A stretch of 64,000 nt of DNA from Chloroflexota bacterium (GCA_018650845.1 JABIFF010000016.1:124001-188000), one strand, 5' to 3'; shown: positions 9,415 through 17,962, numbered from the stretch's first letter. Notes: generated by a model from the letters alone, not told the origin. Made by a program: numbers and translations.

Positions 9415-9452
9415 GACGGGGGTCGGTTTTTCCGGCCCCCGTCTTTCTTTTT
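9415..9452 (+). terminator. Intrinsic terminator after the binding-protein gene
   Basis: GACGGGGGTCGG (9415-9426), loop TTTTT, and CCGGCCCCCGTC (9432-9443) form a 12-bp stem with one G-U pair, followed by a T-rich tail. It sits between the binding protein and the permeases. Confidence 0.85.
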
Positions 9453-9528
9453 AACTGTCTTTCAGCTAGCGATGAATTTGGCGAAATTGGTAAGCAGGTA
9501 TTTGCGCGCTGGGGCTAGTTAGCGAGCG

Positions 9529-9557
9529 TTGACATAGACAGTTACGAATGCTAAATT
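9529..9557 (+). promoter_or_regulatory. Promoter for the permease genes
   Basis: TTGACA at 9529-9534 is a perfect -35 box, followed after 17 bases by TAAATT at 9552-9557. It lies downstream of the terminator at 9415-9452 and about 130 bases before the first permease, so the permeases probably have their own transcript. Confidence 0.55.
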
Positions 9558-9686
9558 TTCGCTGCACTCGGTATTGATTGGGTACTTTGAAGACCCGATT
9601 TCGAGTATGATGCTGATCTGCACGGCAGCGCGGCAGACGGTATGGCATTTCATCCTTTATGGAACAAGTTCGAAAGTACCTAATAA

Positions 9687-10637
9687 ATGGCTAATTTTCT
9701 AGCAAGACGATTTCTTTCATCGCTTGTGTCGGTGCTCGGAGCGACGATTGCGATTTTCGTCCTAATCCAGTTCCATAGCGACCCAAGAGAATTATTTATT
9801 CCAGACTCTGGGTATGGCATCACGCAAGAGCAGTGGGAGAATCTAGGCGAACGTATGGGGTTGAACGACCCGCTGTGGAAGCAGTACGTGACCTGGATCG
9901 GAAATACTCTTCGAGGTGACCTCGGTGTTTCACTTGCCCGTGACCGTGCGGTTGTTGATTTGATCAAAGGCAAGATTGGAGCGACCGTTCAGCTGGCCAT
10001 CGGAGGCTGGATATTCGCGATCTTGTTAGGTATTCCAATGGGGGTGTTAGCTGCAGTAAAGCGCGGCACTTTCTGGGACTACTTTGGAAGAGGGGTAGCG
10101 ATCGTGGGGCAGGCTGCTCCACCGTTCGTTACAGGACTGGTTGCAATCTGGATCTTCGCGGTCTGGTTGGAATGGTTCCCGGCGGGTGGAAGATCGCCTG
10201 AATTCGAATGGAAAGAATACATTCTTCCTTGTATGGCCTTGGGTTGGGGAGCGGCAGCTAGCCTGATGCGCCTGACTCGATCTTCAATGCTTGAAGTGAT
10301 GGACTCTGAGTACATCCGACTTGCCCGTGCTAAAGGTGTTGGTTGGAACTGGGTTATTTACAAGCACGCTCTTCGTAACGCTTTGATTGCTCCGGTTACT
10401 TCAGCTTTGCTGGTGTTCTCGGGTTGGTTGAACGGTGCGCTGGTTGTCGAGATTGTGTTCTCGTGGCCTGGCATTGGTTACGACGCTCTATTCAGGGCAG
10501 TGAATGACAACGACTTCCCGTTGCTACTTGGAACGGTATTCATATTCATTCTGATCTATCTGGTGTTTGCAACTATCGCTGATATTGCATACACACTCAT
10601 CGACCCCCGAGTACGTCTCGGCAACTCTGCGGACTAA
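9687..10637 (+). CDS. ABC transporter permease, DppB/OppB type
   Basis: A 316-residue inner-membrane protein with six hydrophobic segments, matching the first permease of peptide/nickel ABC importers. The N-terminal ARRF...SLVSVLG segment and the cytoplasmic EAA-type loop (YIRLARAKGV) that docks the ATPase are typical. It should pair with the DppC-type protein encoded 12 bases downstream and receive substrate from the lipoprotein at 7265. The start ATG at 9687 has only a weak upstream site, but the N-terminus aligns with the family. Confidence 0.92.
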   Translation: MANFLARRFLSSLVSVLGATIAIFVLIQFHSDPRELFIPDSGYGITQEQWENLGERMGLNDPLWKQYVTWIGNTLRGDLGVSLARDRAVVDLIKGKIGATVQLAIGGWIFAILLGIPMGVLAAVKRGTFWDYFGRGVAIVGQAAPPFVTGLVAIWIFAVWLEWFPAGGRSPEFEWKEYILPCMALGWGAAASLMRLTRSSMLEVMDSEYIRLARAKGVGWNWVIYKHALRNALIAPVTSALLVFSGWLNGALVVEIVFSWPGIGYDALFRAVNDNDFPLLLGTVFIFILIYLVFATIADIAYTLIDPRVRLGNSAD

Positions 10638-10649
10638 CGAGGATTACTC

Positions 10650-11633
10650 ATGGCAACGTCTGATACACAGGGTGAGGTTCAACACGTCGATTCGGCGACG
10701 TTGGACGCTCCACTCAATCCGGTACAAGTTGATAGGTCTATCTTCGGTAGCTTCTGGTACGTCATGCGTAAGTACCCGGTTATTCCGGCTGCTGTACTGC
10801 TCATGCTCGTTCTTGCGGCAATCATCGGCCCTACGGTGGCTCCGTATGATCGAGATATCGGGCCAATCGGTGACCGTCACTTAGGTATGTTCCAGTATTC
10901 CGAGCTTGCTCCGGAAGACCAGGATGCGCCTCGCTACAGTATGTGGCCGGCTGGATTCCACCTTCTGGGGTCTGACCACATTGGTCGAGACGTGTTCACC
11001 CGTGTTTTGCACGGAGCGCGAATCTCGATGCAGGTGGTGATGGTCTCGCTGGTTCTAGGTATGTTTATTGGTGTGTCGCTCGGAATGATTTCCGGGTACT
11101 ACGGTGGAATCACTGATGAGGTGATTACTAGATTCGTAGACATTTGGTATGCGATGCCGTTCCTGATGGTTGCACTTATTGTGGTGCTGATTTTCGGGCG
11201 TGGCTTGACGGTGCTCCTGTTCGTGCTGGCTCTTGTAGCTTGGGCAGGTTTCGTGAGGGTTATTCGTGCCCAAGTTCTGGTGCTGAAGCAGATGGATTAT
11301 GTTGCTGCAGCTCGAGTGAACGGTGCGTCTGACTTAAGAATTTTGGTGAAGCACTTGCTTCCTGGAATTCTTAACACGGCTATCGTTGTTGGAACGCTGA
11401 ACACTTCGGGTCTGATCCTTTCAGAATCGGTGCTCAGTTTCGTTGGTGCTGGTATTCAGCCTCCAACGCCAGCTTGGGGTGTTATGACCAACGAAGGTCG
11501 TGACTATCTGTCGATTGCTGCTCACCAGGTGCTTGTTCCTTCAGCGGCCATCTTCTTGGTGGTTATTTCGCTGAACTTCTTGGGTGACTGGTTGCGAGAC
11601 CGGTTGGACCCTCGATTGCGACAGATCGACTAG
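10650..11633 (+). CDS. ABC transporter permease, DppC/OppC type
   Basis: A 327-residue permease with a polar N-terminus, a first TM near residue 45, a periplasmic stretch with the family's LGSDHIGRDVFTR motif, and five further TMs. The EAA-type loop reads YVAAARVNGAS. It is the second permease of the peptide-type importer and is separated from DppB by 12 bases. No DppD/DppF ATPase gene follows; transcription ends at a strong bidirectional terminator 20 bases later. The cognate ATPases must be encoded elsewhere, which is common when one ATPase pair serves several permeases. Confidence 0.92.
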   Translation: MATSDTQGEVQHVDSATLDAPLNPVQVDRSIFGSFWYVMRKYPVIPAAVLLMLVLAAIIGPTVAPYDRDIGPIGDRHLGMFQYSELAPEDQDAPRYSMWPAGFHLLGSDHIGRDVFTRVLHGARISMQVVMVSLVLGMFIGVSLGMISGYYGGITDEVITRFVDIWYAMPFLMVALIVVLIFGRGLTVLLFVLALVAWAGFVRVIRAQVLVLKQMDYVAAARVNGASDLRILVKHLLPGILNTAIVVGTLNTSGLILSESVLSFVGAGIQPPTPAWGVMTNEGRDYLSIAAHQVLVPSAAIFLVVISLNFLGDWLRDRLDPRLRQID

Positions 11634-11651
11634 TCGTAATAATCGAACTAA

Positions 11652-11690
11652 TAAAAAAAGCCCTCGGCATTTCGCCGAGGGCTTTTTTTA
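11652..11690. terminator. Bidirectional intrinsic terminator
   Basis: GCCCTCGGC (11660-11668) and GCCGAGGGC (11674-11682) form a perfect stem flanked by A7 on the left and T7 on the right. It ends the permease transcript and could also stop transcription from the right. Confidence 0.9.
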
Positions 11691-11712
11691 TATCTGGGCA
11701 GATGGACAAGGA

Positions 11713-12050
11713 TTACGAAAGTAAGATGTTGACCAGCTCTGCGAGCGATCCAATCACGGGCATGGCATTCATTACCTCCACTCGAACCTGAAACCCCTGT
11801 GTGGTCGATATGGACGACCTGCGTCCCAATTCCTCGAGCCCCTTCGACATCCACAGTGTCATCACCTACGTGAAGGGCCTCTTCAGGAGCTACTTGAAGC
11901 GCTGAGAGGGCGTGCTGGAAGATTCAGCATCAGGCCTTGTTGCTTCGTTCACCTCCACGCCCATCTAGCCGAGGTGCATTTAGAAGATTTTCTTAAGGGG
12001 CTGTGTCGCCGTCCCCGGTCTATCGACTAGCAGAGTGTCGTGCAGGCTGA
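11713..12050 (-). pseudogene. Decayed HAD hydrolase (subfamily IA), C-terminal half
   Basis: Reading the minus strand, a frame gives HALSALQVAPEEALHVGDD (about 11918-11862), the classic last motif of a HAD-IA phosphatase. It continues as VDVEGARGIGTQVVHI. A frame change is needed to reach the natural-looking end IGSLAELVNILLS before a TAA at 11713. On the upstream side another frame change gives a RPDAE remnant of the catalytic-lysine KPDxxIF motif, and LHDTLLVDR farther up. At least two frameshifts and in-frame stops show it is not functional, and the N-terminal nucleophile region is not recognisable. The decay fills the otherwise empty 11.69-12.15 kb gap. Confidence 0.7.
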
Positions 12051-12150
12051 CCGTGTTTGGGCTCACTTGCATCTGAACGGTAGGTGGAACCGGCACAGAC
12101 AGCGAGAATCTTTTATTAGCAGTGAATCGCTCTATTGCCGTACTAACTTG

Positions 12151-12182
12151 AAAACAAAACGACCGTCCATTTGGACGGTCGT
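12151..12182 (-). terminator. Intrinsic terminator of the cupredoxin-like lipoprotein gene
   Basis: ACGACCGTCC (12159-12168) and GGACGGTCGT (12173-12182) form a perfect 10-bp stem. On the minus strand it is followed by TTTTGTTTT. It lies 28 bases past the stop of the minus-strand lipoprotein gene. Confidence 0.85.
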
Positions 12183-12210
12183 TTATGAGAACTATGTTGT
12201 GTGCTGCGAT

Positions 12211-12864
12211 TTACTCGACGCAGACAGCCCCTGTGTTGGTGTCACCAGAGAACTGCGATTGGTAGGTGAAGCAACCGACAGTGTTGAACGTGTACTCAAA
12301 ACTTGCGGGTTCCTTATCGAAGGTTCCTTTAGAAATAGCCTTCGAATCCCACTCATCAGCTTGGCCTGGGTGCGCAGTCGAACTGCTTGCCGACCGTCGG
12401 TCGTTCGTCCACTTGACGGTCGATCCAGCAGTGATCTTGACGATTTCAGGGACAAACTTCGTTCCCTCAGCACCAAATGTCAGGATCTCAACGATGATTA
12501 CACCGCTCTCAGCGGCACCGTCAGGTACTACGACTTCGAATGCTGCACCCTGAGCGAGTTCGCCACTACCAACACCTTCGGAAACGATTCCTTCAGCAGC
12601 AAGTGCAGTAGCAGTTGCTGCTCGGTCGGCATTTGCTGCCGCTGCGGCACTATCGTCATCGATCTGTACCTGAACTGTAGCGTCAGGGTCTCCACCGGCA
12701 TCGATAACCGCCTGGCGTGTTGCCTCGGCGTTGTCTAGCTTGTTCTGTGCCTTCGTTGTTTCAACGATTTGAACTGTCGTTGGTCCACTGGAGCAGGCAG
12801 CCATAATGGTGGTAAGAGCGAGCGTAGCCGCTAAAACCAGAATCACACGTGTCCGTATCGACAT
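12211..12864 (-). CDS. Cupredoxin-fold lipoprotein with degenerate copper site
   Basis: A 217-residue exported lipoprotein with signal peptide and lipobox TIMAAC (Cys24). Residues 25-105 are polar and Ala-rich. The C-terminal region from about 135 resembles plastocyanin/azurin-like domains: FVPEIVKITAGSTVKWTN, then an AH at 164-165. The usual final C-x-H-x-x-x-x-M loop is replaced by GCFTYQSQFSGDTNTGAVC, so the copper Cys, second His and Met positions are not in place. The two remaining cysteines (198 and 215) could make a disulfide. It is therefore probably a structural or binding version of the fold, not an electron carrier. Monocistronic. Confidence 0.7.
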   Translation of the reverse strand: MSIRTRVILVLAATLALTTIMAACSSGPTTVQIVETTKAQNKLDNAEATRQAVIDAGGDPDATVQVQIDDDSAAAAANADRAATATALAAEGIVSEGVGSGELAQGAAFEVVVPDGAAESGVIIVEILTFGAEGTKFVPEIVKITAGSTVKWTNDRRSASSSTAHPGQADEWDSKAISKGTFDKEPASFEYTFNTVGCFTYQSQFSGDTNTGAVCVE

Positions 12865-13050
12865 TTAAGTCCCCCGAAAACGAAGCGTTTTTAACATCGC
12901 TAAATAAGAGTTTTTAGTTCATCTGCTATTGATTTGAATAGTAAAAATGATGAACCCTAAGTTCAATTTGGCGGAAGGATAACACGGAGTACAGCCACCA
13001 CATGTAAAAGATTGTTCGTTTCCGAGTAATTTTCTGCTTTCAGCACAGAA

Positions 13051-14529
13051 TCAACGCCTTTTACTGCGCTGCCTCAATACAACCAATCCGGATATCACTG
13101 CAATTACGGCTGCAACGTAGTACGAGAACCGGTACGCCTCGTAGAAAGTCGCACCATTCGAGGATTGCTGCCAGTTGAGAATTGTTGTTATTAGCGCAAT
13201 CGAGAGCACTGTTCCGATCGTTTGCGAAACGGTGAGTGCGGCAGATGTTGCACCAGCGTGTTCGCTTGGGGTTCCTCGAAGAGTGAGTGCGTATACGGCC
13301 GCCTGATGCATACCAAAGCCGAGCCCTAGCACTGCAGTGGCTGTCACCACGGTGGTCATCGTTGGGTTTGAGCCAGATGAACCCGCCAGCACTAATCCCA
13401 CTGCAGTAATTATGGTTCCGGCGAACGTTACAGGCCTGTCGCCGATACGATCTGCCAGCCAGCCGGCGAGTCCTGATCCCGCAAAATTCATCCCTGCCAT
13501 CAGAGCGAGTAAGGCGCCCAGGGTTAGGCCGCTGCGGCCCATCACATCGGCGACATAAAAGGGGAATAGAAACCACATTACAAACGATGCAACGGTGAGC
13601 AGCAGATTCGAAGCGGTTCCAGATTTGAAACCAGCGAACTTGGTTAGGCCAGACGGGAATATCGTGAATCTTCCCGACTGTTTACCTTTGGCGAATATGA
13701 ATCCAAGAACGATCGTGACGGCAAATAGAGCCAGAGGTAGGGGCGATAGCCAGCCCTCGACTCTTGCGAAGGACATTGCGAGAACGAATATGAGCAGTGC
13801 TGCGAAGAGGGTTACTGATCCTGGTAGATCGAAGCGTTGATTAGCTCTTCCCTTCACAGGCTTAGCGAGATGTCCGTTGAGGCCGACTGAAGCCGCTATC
13901 AATAAAGCAATCCCGATAGGTATTCGAGCCCAGAAAATCGCTTGCCAGCCGATTTCTTGACCGAGGAACCCTCCTCCAAGCGTGCCAGCGAATGTTCCAA
14001 GTCCCATCGCTCCGAGAGTCACACCAAGTGCGGCGCCGCGGCGGGATGGTCCGAAGGCTCTTGCGACCAGCGCAGGGGCGAGTGTGAATAGAATCGCCAC
14101 TCCTATGCCTTGAGGTATCCGCAGTGCAACGATGGGCGTTAGTGAGTCCTGTAGCGATATTAGGCCGACGGCTACTGTGTACAGAACTATTCCGGCCACT
14201 AAGGGCCACTTAATGCCGAATCTGTCGGCGATGCCTCCGGCCACGAACCCGGTTCCGCTCCGGGCACCGTGATACATGATGATGATGAGCTGGACGCTGA
14301 TTAACGTTTCGCCAAGTTCGGAACGGAATCTGGGTAAGTTGACGTTTATCGAGAAATCGAGAGCGCCTAGAAATAGTGCGCCGCTTCCGATGATGATCGC
14401 CATCGTTTGGGCGAATCGAGTTATTCCGTGTTCCGGTTCGGTACCAGAACTAGCGGCACCTCCCGAATTGACGGTGGAATCGGATTGAGTGGCTGGGCCT
14501 ACGATTGTGATGGCTAAATCCCGCCCCAA
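13051..14529 (-). CDS. MFS transporter, DHA2-like (14-TM type)
   Basis: A protein of up to 492 residues with roughly 14 hydrophobic segments. Motif A appears as GGIADRFGIKW, and a motif-C-like GLGTFAGTLGGG in TM5 is typical of drug:proton antiporters. The longest frame starts at TTG 14529; an ATG at the start of TM1 (MAIIIGSG) is an alternative, so the polar 40-residue N-terminus may not exist. Likely a proton-driven efflux pump, substrate unknown. An inverted repeat at 14732-14771 lies upstream and could be its operator. Confidence 0.85.
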   Translation of the reverse strand: MGRDLAITIVGPATQSDSTVNSGGAASSGTEPEHGITRFAQTMAIIIGSGALFLGALDFSINVNLPRFRSELGETLISVQLIIIMYHGARSGTGFVAGGIADRFGIKWPLVAGIVLYTVAVGLISLQDSLTPIVALRIPQGIGVAILFTLAPALVARAFGPSRRGAALGVTLGAMGLGTFAGTLGGGFLGQEIGWQAIFWARIPIGIALLIAASVGLNGHLAKPVKGRANQRFDLPGSVTLFAALLIFVLAMSFARVEGWLSPLPLALFAVTIVLGFIFAKGKQSGRFTIFPSGLTKFAGFKSGTASNLLLTVASFVMWFLFPFYVADVMGRSGLTLGALLALMAGMNFAGSGLAGWLADRIGDRPVTFAGTIITAVGLVLAGSSGSNPTMTTVVTATAVLGLGFGMHQAAVYALTLRGTPSEHAGATSAALTVSQTIGTVLSIALITTILNWQQSSNGATFYEAYRFSYYVAAVIAVISGLVVLRQRSKRR

Positions 14530-14731
14530 GCGGTGGAATCACAGGCATCTGGACAACTATTGCTCGGTGTGTTGAGCTTTGGATTTCTTTTTACCGGCAT
14601 TTATTCGTTGTCGTTTCGCAGTAATTTATTCAGTTGGAGAAAGACGAGCGGACTCGGCCTTACGTTAACCGAAATCGATGCGGAATGCCGCCTGTCAATT
14701 ATCTCATAATCCGAGCGGCGCCTACCCATGC

Positions 14732-14771
14732 AAATTGTCCGTATTGCGAGATGTCGCTAACTGGACAATTT
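14732..14771. promoter_or_regulatory. Nested inverted repeat between the ScyD-like gene and the MFS gene
   Basis: AAATTGTCC (14732-14740) is an exact inverted match to GGACAATTT (14763-14771). Inside lies a second repeat, GCGA/TCGC. No T-run follows on either strand, so it may be an operator for the MFS gene or a processing hairpin after the lipoprotein gene. The rest of the 266-base gap shows nothing recognisable. Confidence 0.45.
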
Positions 14772-14796
14772 TCAAACTACTGCGCAGTGATTGTGC

Positions 14797-15894
14797 TTAT
14801 TTGAGTGGGCGTTCGGTGACTATGCCGGCGTACTCTTCGCTGATGTAGAGAGTTGATTCGTTTACAAGAAGGCCGGTTGGTGAAACAACGCTTTCGACGA
14901 TTACTGTTGGCTCATTCTCATCCCATCTGATGACACGCCCAGGGTTGGCTATGGCGTTATCTCCAAAATCTCCTCCATCAAAAATAGTCTTCGTGTCTGA
15001 TGAGAATTCAGCGATGTAGAGAGTTCCGTCAGGGCCAAACGTAATATCGGTGATGGTGGTTAGGCCGGTGGCAAATGCGGTAACTTCGCCTTCGTCCATC
15101 GCATCGCCGTCTCCGTTTAGGTCTTCCACTCGCCAGACGACAGCTTCGCCGCGAGGATATGGATAGCCAGTCAGCGTGCCGACGTAGACTGCGCCGTCAG
15201 GGCCACGTGATATTCCCGTTGGCACCATTTCCACCGGTGGTTCGTGATCCGGAATGTTGAAGTTTTCGAACACCACGTAGTCGCGAATATTGCCGTCCAT
15301 GTCGACCTTGACCAAGGAGTTTCCACCGGGGTCAGAGACTATCCAGCCATCGACTTCAGGGGCTGCTACAAGGTCGTAAGGGTTGGAGAATCGGTTTGTA
15401 GTCGGAGAAAAAGCGTCCGTCGCTGGCGTCACAGGCTCGTATTCGGGTTCATCTGAGAGGCGGTAGAGGCGTGCGGACTGGTTGCCACGAAACTCGCCTA
15501 CGAGGAAATACAGTTCTCCATCGAGAATATTGATCGCTGATGGGCCGGCTCGGTATGCCTCGTCTGGACCTGTATTTAGTGCGTGCGGGAGGCGCTTTTC
15601 TGTGAGAGATCTAACGTCGCGGTATGGCGTAACTTCGAGTAATCGTCCACCACCTGTTTCTGCGATTAAGAGGTGTCCGTTGTGGTTCAGTGCGAGTCCA
15701 CGTGGCGAAGTAAGTTCATCAGCCACAACGATGCCTGGTTCGCCGGCTGATTCAGCAACCGCAAAATCCCCATCATCGGATGACTCGCTACTGCACGCGA
15801 ATGATGCTGCGATTAGTAGGAGGAGGGCGATGATCGCCACTCTGTTCGCTGATATATGAAGGTTACGTGGGACTGACTTTAGATTTGGATTCAT
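14797..15894 (-). CDS. ScyD/ScyE-family beta-propeller lipoprotein
   Basis: The frame is open from 16173, but the likely start is ATG 15894, giving 365 residues with a clean signal peptide and a lipobox-like AASFAC (Cys34). The mature part repeats NHL/SMP-30-like blades (SPRGLALNHNGHLLIAETGG, DITFGPDGTLYIAEFSS) and the PTGISRGPDGAVYVG segment found in ScyD/ScyE-type proteins. One loop reads DLNGDGDAMDEGE, which looks like an EF-hand/dockerin-type calcium loop. It is probably a cell-surface binding or hydrolytic protein; scytonemin synthesis itself is not implied, as no partner genes are present. Confidence 0.75.
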   Translation of the reverse strand: MNPNLKSVPRNLHISANRVAIIALLLLIAASFACSSESSDDGDFAVAESAGEPGIVVADELTSPRGLALNHNGHLLIAETGGGRLLEVTPYRDVRSLTEKRLPHALNTGPDEAYRAGPSAINILDGELYFLVGEFRGNQSARLYRLSDEPEYEPVTPATDAFSPTTNRFSNPYDLVAAPEVDGWIVSDPGGNSLVKVDMDGNIRDYVVFENFNIPDHEPPVEMVPTGISRGPDGAVYVGTLTGYPYPRGEAVVWRVEDLNGDGDAMDEGEVTAFATGLTTITDITFGPDGTLYIAEFSSDTKTIFDGGDFGDNAIANPGRVIRWDENEPTVIVESVVSPTGLLVNESTLYISEEYAGIVTERPLK

Positions 15895-16207
15895 GATTAC
15901 TAACATACAAGCACTTCTAGCAACCGAGTAGAGCGCAAAGCTTCGATTCGTCGGAACACTTATTGTTATTCCATGAAGACGTGTTGTTTGAGATGGCAAA
16001 AACTGGTCTCGAACGGACCAGTTGATCGTGTGGTCGACTATCGGCTTAGTCGTCAGGTTTGCCTTCTTGAAACTATCCGATTTCAACGTTGGACACCACC
16101 AGATGTATGCACCTCCCGGTAGAGGTTGTATATTTTGCCGAGAATATTTTGATCTGCGGCAGGGTGAAGGCATTCATCCTTGAGCATAAGCACCAAAGAG
16201 AGCGACT
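15895..16207. other. Divergent intergenic region with inverted repeats
   Basis: This 313-base gap separates the minus-strand propeller lipoprotein from the plus-strand dehydrogenase. It contains the inverted repeat AACTGGTC-N7-GACCAGTT at 16001-16023 and a shorter TTGAAA/TTTCAA pair around 16067-16086. I see no coding region. Confidence 0.5.
16001..16023. promoter_or_regulatory. Candidate operator, FadR-like half-sites
   Basis: AACTGGTC (16001-16008) and GACCAGTT (16016-16023) are perfect inverted 8-mers. They equal the half-sites of the E. coli FadR consensus, but with 7 bases between them instead of one. It lies between divergent genes, where a GntR-type or other dimeric regulator could bind. 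Confidence 0.4.
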
Positions 16208-17188
16208 ATGGGACACAGCGTGATTTACTACGGCGAGGACGATGGCGCACGCACGATTCGGGCGCATGAACTGGGGCCTAGCGATCTCGATTGGGGAGTG
16301 GTTAGTCCCGATGCGCCAGCGGCCGAGCAGGCCGAAGGACTTGCCGATGCCGTTGCTGTAATTACGAACGGACTTTCGATTACGACTGAGATGCTCGAGA
16401 AGATGCCGAAGATGAAACTTCTGCAGGTGATGAGCGCTGGGTTTGATCGGCTCGATGTTCCTGCAATTCGCGAAATGGGGATCGAGGTTTGCAACAACTC
16501 TCCGGCTATCGCACGTTCTGTTGCTGAGCACACCATTGGAATGATGATGATGGTGTACAAACGCCTTCCTCAGGGAGTCGATGGCGTGAGAGATGGCACC
16601 TGGCAAAAGCCCGCGAAATCGGGTGAGTTTGGCAAGGTATTCGAGATTTCTGGTCGAACGGTAGGAATTATCGGGCTTGGAAACATCGGTACGTGGGTGG
16701 CGAAGATGCTGAAGGGCTTTGATACGACCACTCTGTACACCGACGTACGCGAGTTCTCTTCTGAAAAAGAGAAGGAATTGGGTGTGACCAGGGTGACGAT
16801 GGACGAACTTCTTGATCGTTCCGACATCGTTACGGTGCACGTCCCGCTTTCTTCTTCGACGACAGGGTTGATGGGCAGGCGCGAGTTCGCCGCTATGAAA
16901 TCGGACGCTATTTTCATTAATACTTGCAGGGGACCGGTGCAGAACGAATCTGAGCTAATAGAGGCGTTGAACGCTGGCGAAATAATGGGGGCAGGGTTGG
17001 ATGTGACTGAGATCGAGCCAACGCCACTCGATACGCCGCTGCTCCAGATGGACAACGTTGTGCTGACCCCGCATTTGGCTGGTTCTTCTCAAGAGCGAGT
17101 GGATCGCGCGCTTGAGTTTTCGTTTGAGAACGCTCGACGGGCGTTGAACGGCGAGACTCTACAGAACCCGGTTGAAGTGCTTGACTAG
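16208..17188 (+). CDS. D-isomer-specific 2-hydroxyacid dehydrogenase
   Basis: A 326-residue NAD(P)-dependent dehydrogenase. The Rossmann motif GIIGLGNIG sits near residues 152-160. The catalytic triad of the family is present: Arg in NTCRGPVQNES, Glu in DVTEIEPTP and His in LTPHLAGSS. It interconverts a 2-hydroxy acid and a 2-keto acid in the cytoplasm; phosphoglycerate, glyoxylate/hydroxypyruvate or other acids are all possible. It overlaps in frame space with nothing upstream, and a HAD phosphatase follows 19 bases after its stop, so the two may act on linked metabolites. Confidence 0.9.
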   Translation: MGHSVIYYGEDDGARTIRAHELGPSDLDWGVVSPDAPAAEQAEGLADAVAVITNGLSITTEMLEKMPKMKLLQVMSAGFDRLDVPAIREMGIEVCNNSPAIARSVAEHTIGMMMMVYKRLPQGVDGVRDGTWQKPAKSGEFGKVFEISGRTVGIIGLGNIGTWVAKMLKGFDTTTLYTDVREFSSEKEKELGVTRVTMDELLDRSDIVTVHVPLSSSTTGLMGRREFAAMKSDAIFINTCRGPVQNESELIEALNAGEIMGAGLDVTEIEPTPLDTPLLQMDNVVLTPHLAGSSQERVDRALEFSFENARRALNGETLQNPVEVLD

Positions 17189-17207
17189 TTCTGTTTCTGA
17201 GACAGTG

Positions 17208-17948
17208 ATGAAGCCTGTGAAAGGTCTGTTGTTGGACCTCGATGGCACGGTTTTGCCTGAGAACAATCGACCAACAGCTAGAGTTGTTCAGGCGATTCGG
17301 GCGGCTTCGGAATTGATTCCCGTGGCAGTGGCTTCGGGTCGTGTTCAAGACGATGTGTGCCACTTCGCTCGCCTTTTTGGTCTCACGGGACCACAGATAT
17401 CAGACAACGGAGCCACAATGATGGATCCGGTGACAGGTCGTGCGATCAATCGACATGTGCTCGATAGTGACGTTGCAAAACACATTGTTTCAGAACTTCG
17501 TGGAGCCTCTTCGAGGGTGCTTGTTTGTGATGCGGGACGATTTATCGATAATCCTGACGACATCAGGGATTGGCAGATCACGATTGCGATGGCGAAGTTT
17601 TCTAGCGAGGCTGAGGCTCGGAGCTGGGCCGATAAATTCCCTGCTGAGTCAGTCAGCACTTACGCAACCGTAGATAATCTCGGCGAGTGGTACGTCGATT
17701 GCACTGCGGCTGGTATCGACAAAGCAACAGGCGCACGAGATTTCGCTAAGGCCGTCGGTATCGATCTTTCGGAGCTAATGGTGGTTGGCGATGGGTGGAA
17801 CGATGTTCCGATGTTCGAGGTTGCTGGCACCGGTATTGCGATGAACGGTGCCCCGGAAGAGTTGCAAAAAATAGCAACCGCTATGACAGCTGGAATCGAT
17901 CAAGATGGCGCAGCGATGGCGATCGAAAAGTACGTGCTGAATCGCTAG
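17208..17948 (+). CDS. HAD superfamily (Cof-type) phosphatase
   Basis: A 246-residue HAD-IIB protein. The start is placed at ATG 17208 (or the GTG just before it), because the longer frame from 17172 would overlap the dehydrogenase and add an unrelated N-terminus. Motif I is LLDLDGT (Asp10 and Asp12) and the C-terminal motif is VVGDGWNDVPMF, with the Mg-binding aspartates. The cap domain in the middle sets specificity. It probably dephosphorylates a sugar or polyol phosphate. It forms a likely two-gene operon with the upstream 2-hydroxyacid dehydrogenase and converges with accDA. Confidence 0.85.
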   Translation: MKPVKGLLLDLDGTVLPENNRPTARVVQAIRAASELIPVAVASGRVQDDVCHFARLFGLTGPQISDNGATMMDPVTGRAINRHVLDSDVAKHIVSELRGASSRVLVCDAGRFIDNPDDIRDWQITIAMAKFSSEAEARSWADKFPAESVSTYATVDNLGEWYVDCTAAGIDKATGARDFAKAVGIDLSELMVVGDGWNDVPMFEVAGTGIAMNGAPEELQKIATAMTAGIDQDGAAMAIEKYVLNR

Positions 17949-17962
17949 GTAGTTGCTACCAG

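Noticed and set aside
11648..11854. Small minus-strand ORF taken as a gene
   Set aside because: It is only one frame of the decayed HAD relic; the matching flanks lie in other frames.
12040..12738. Long plus-strand ORF of 232 codons
   Set aside because: It lies antisense to the lipoprotein gene at 12211-12864, has an atypical composition and crosses the terminator.
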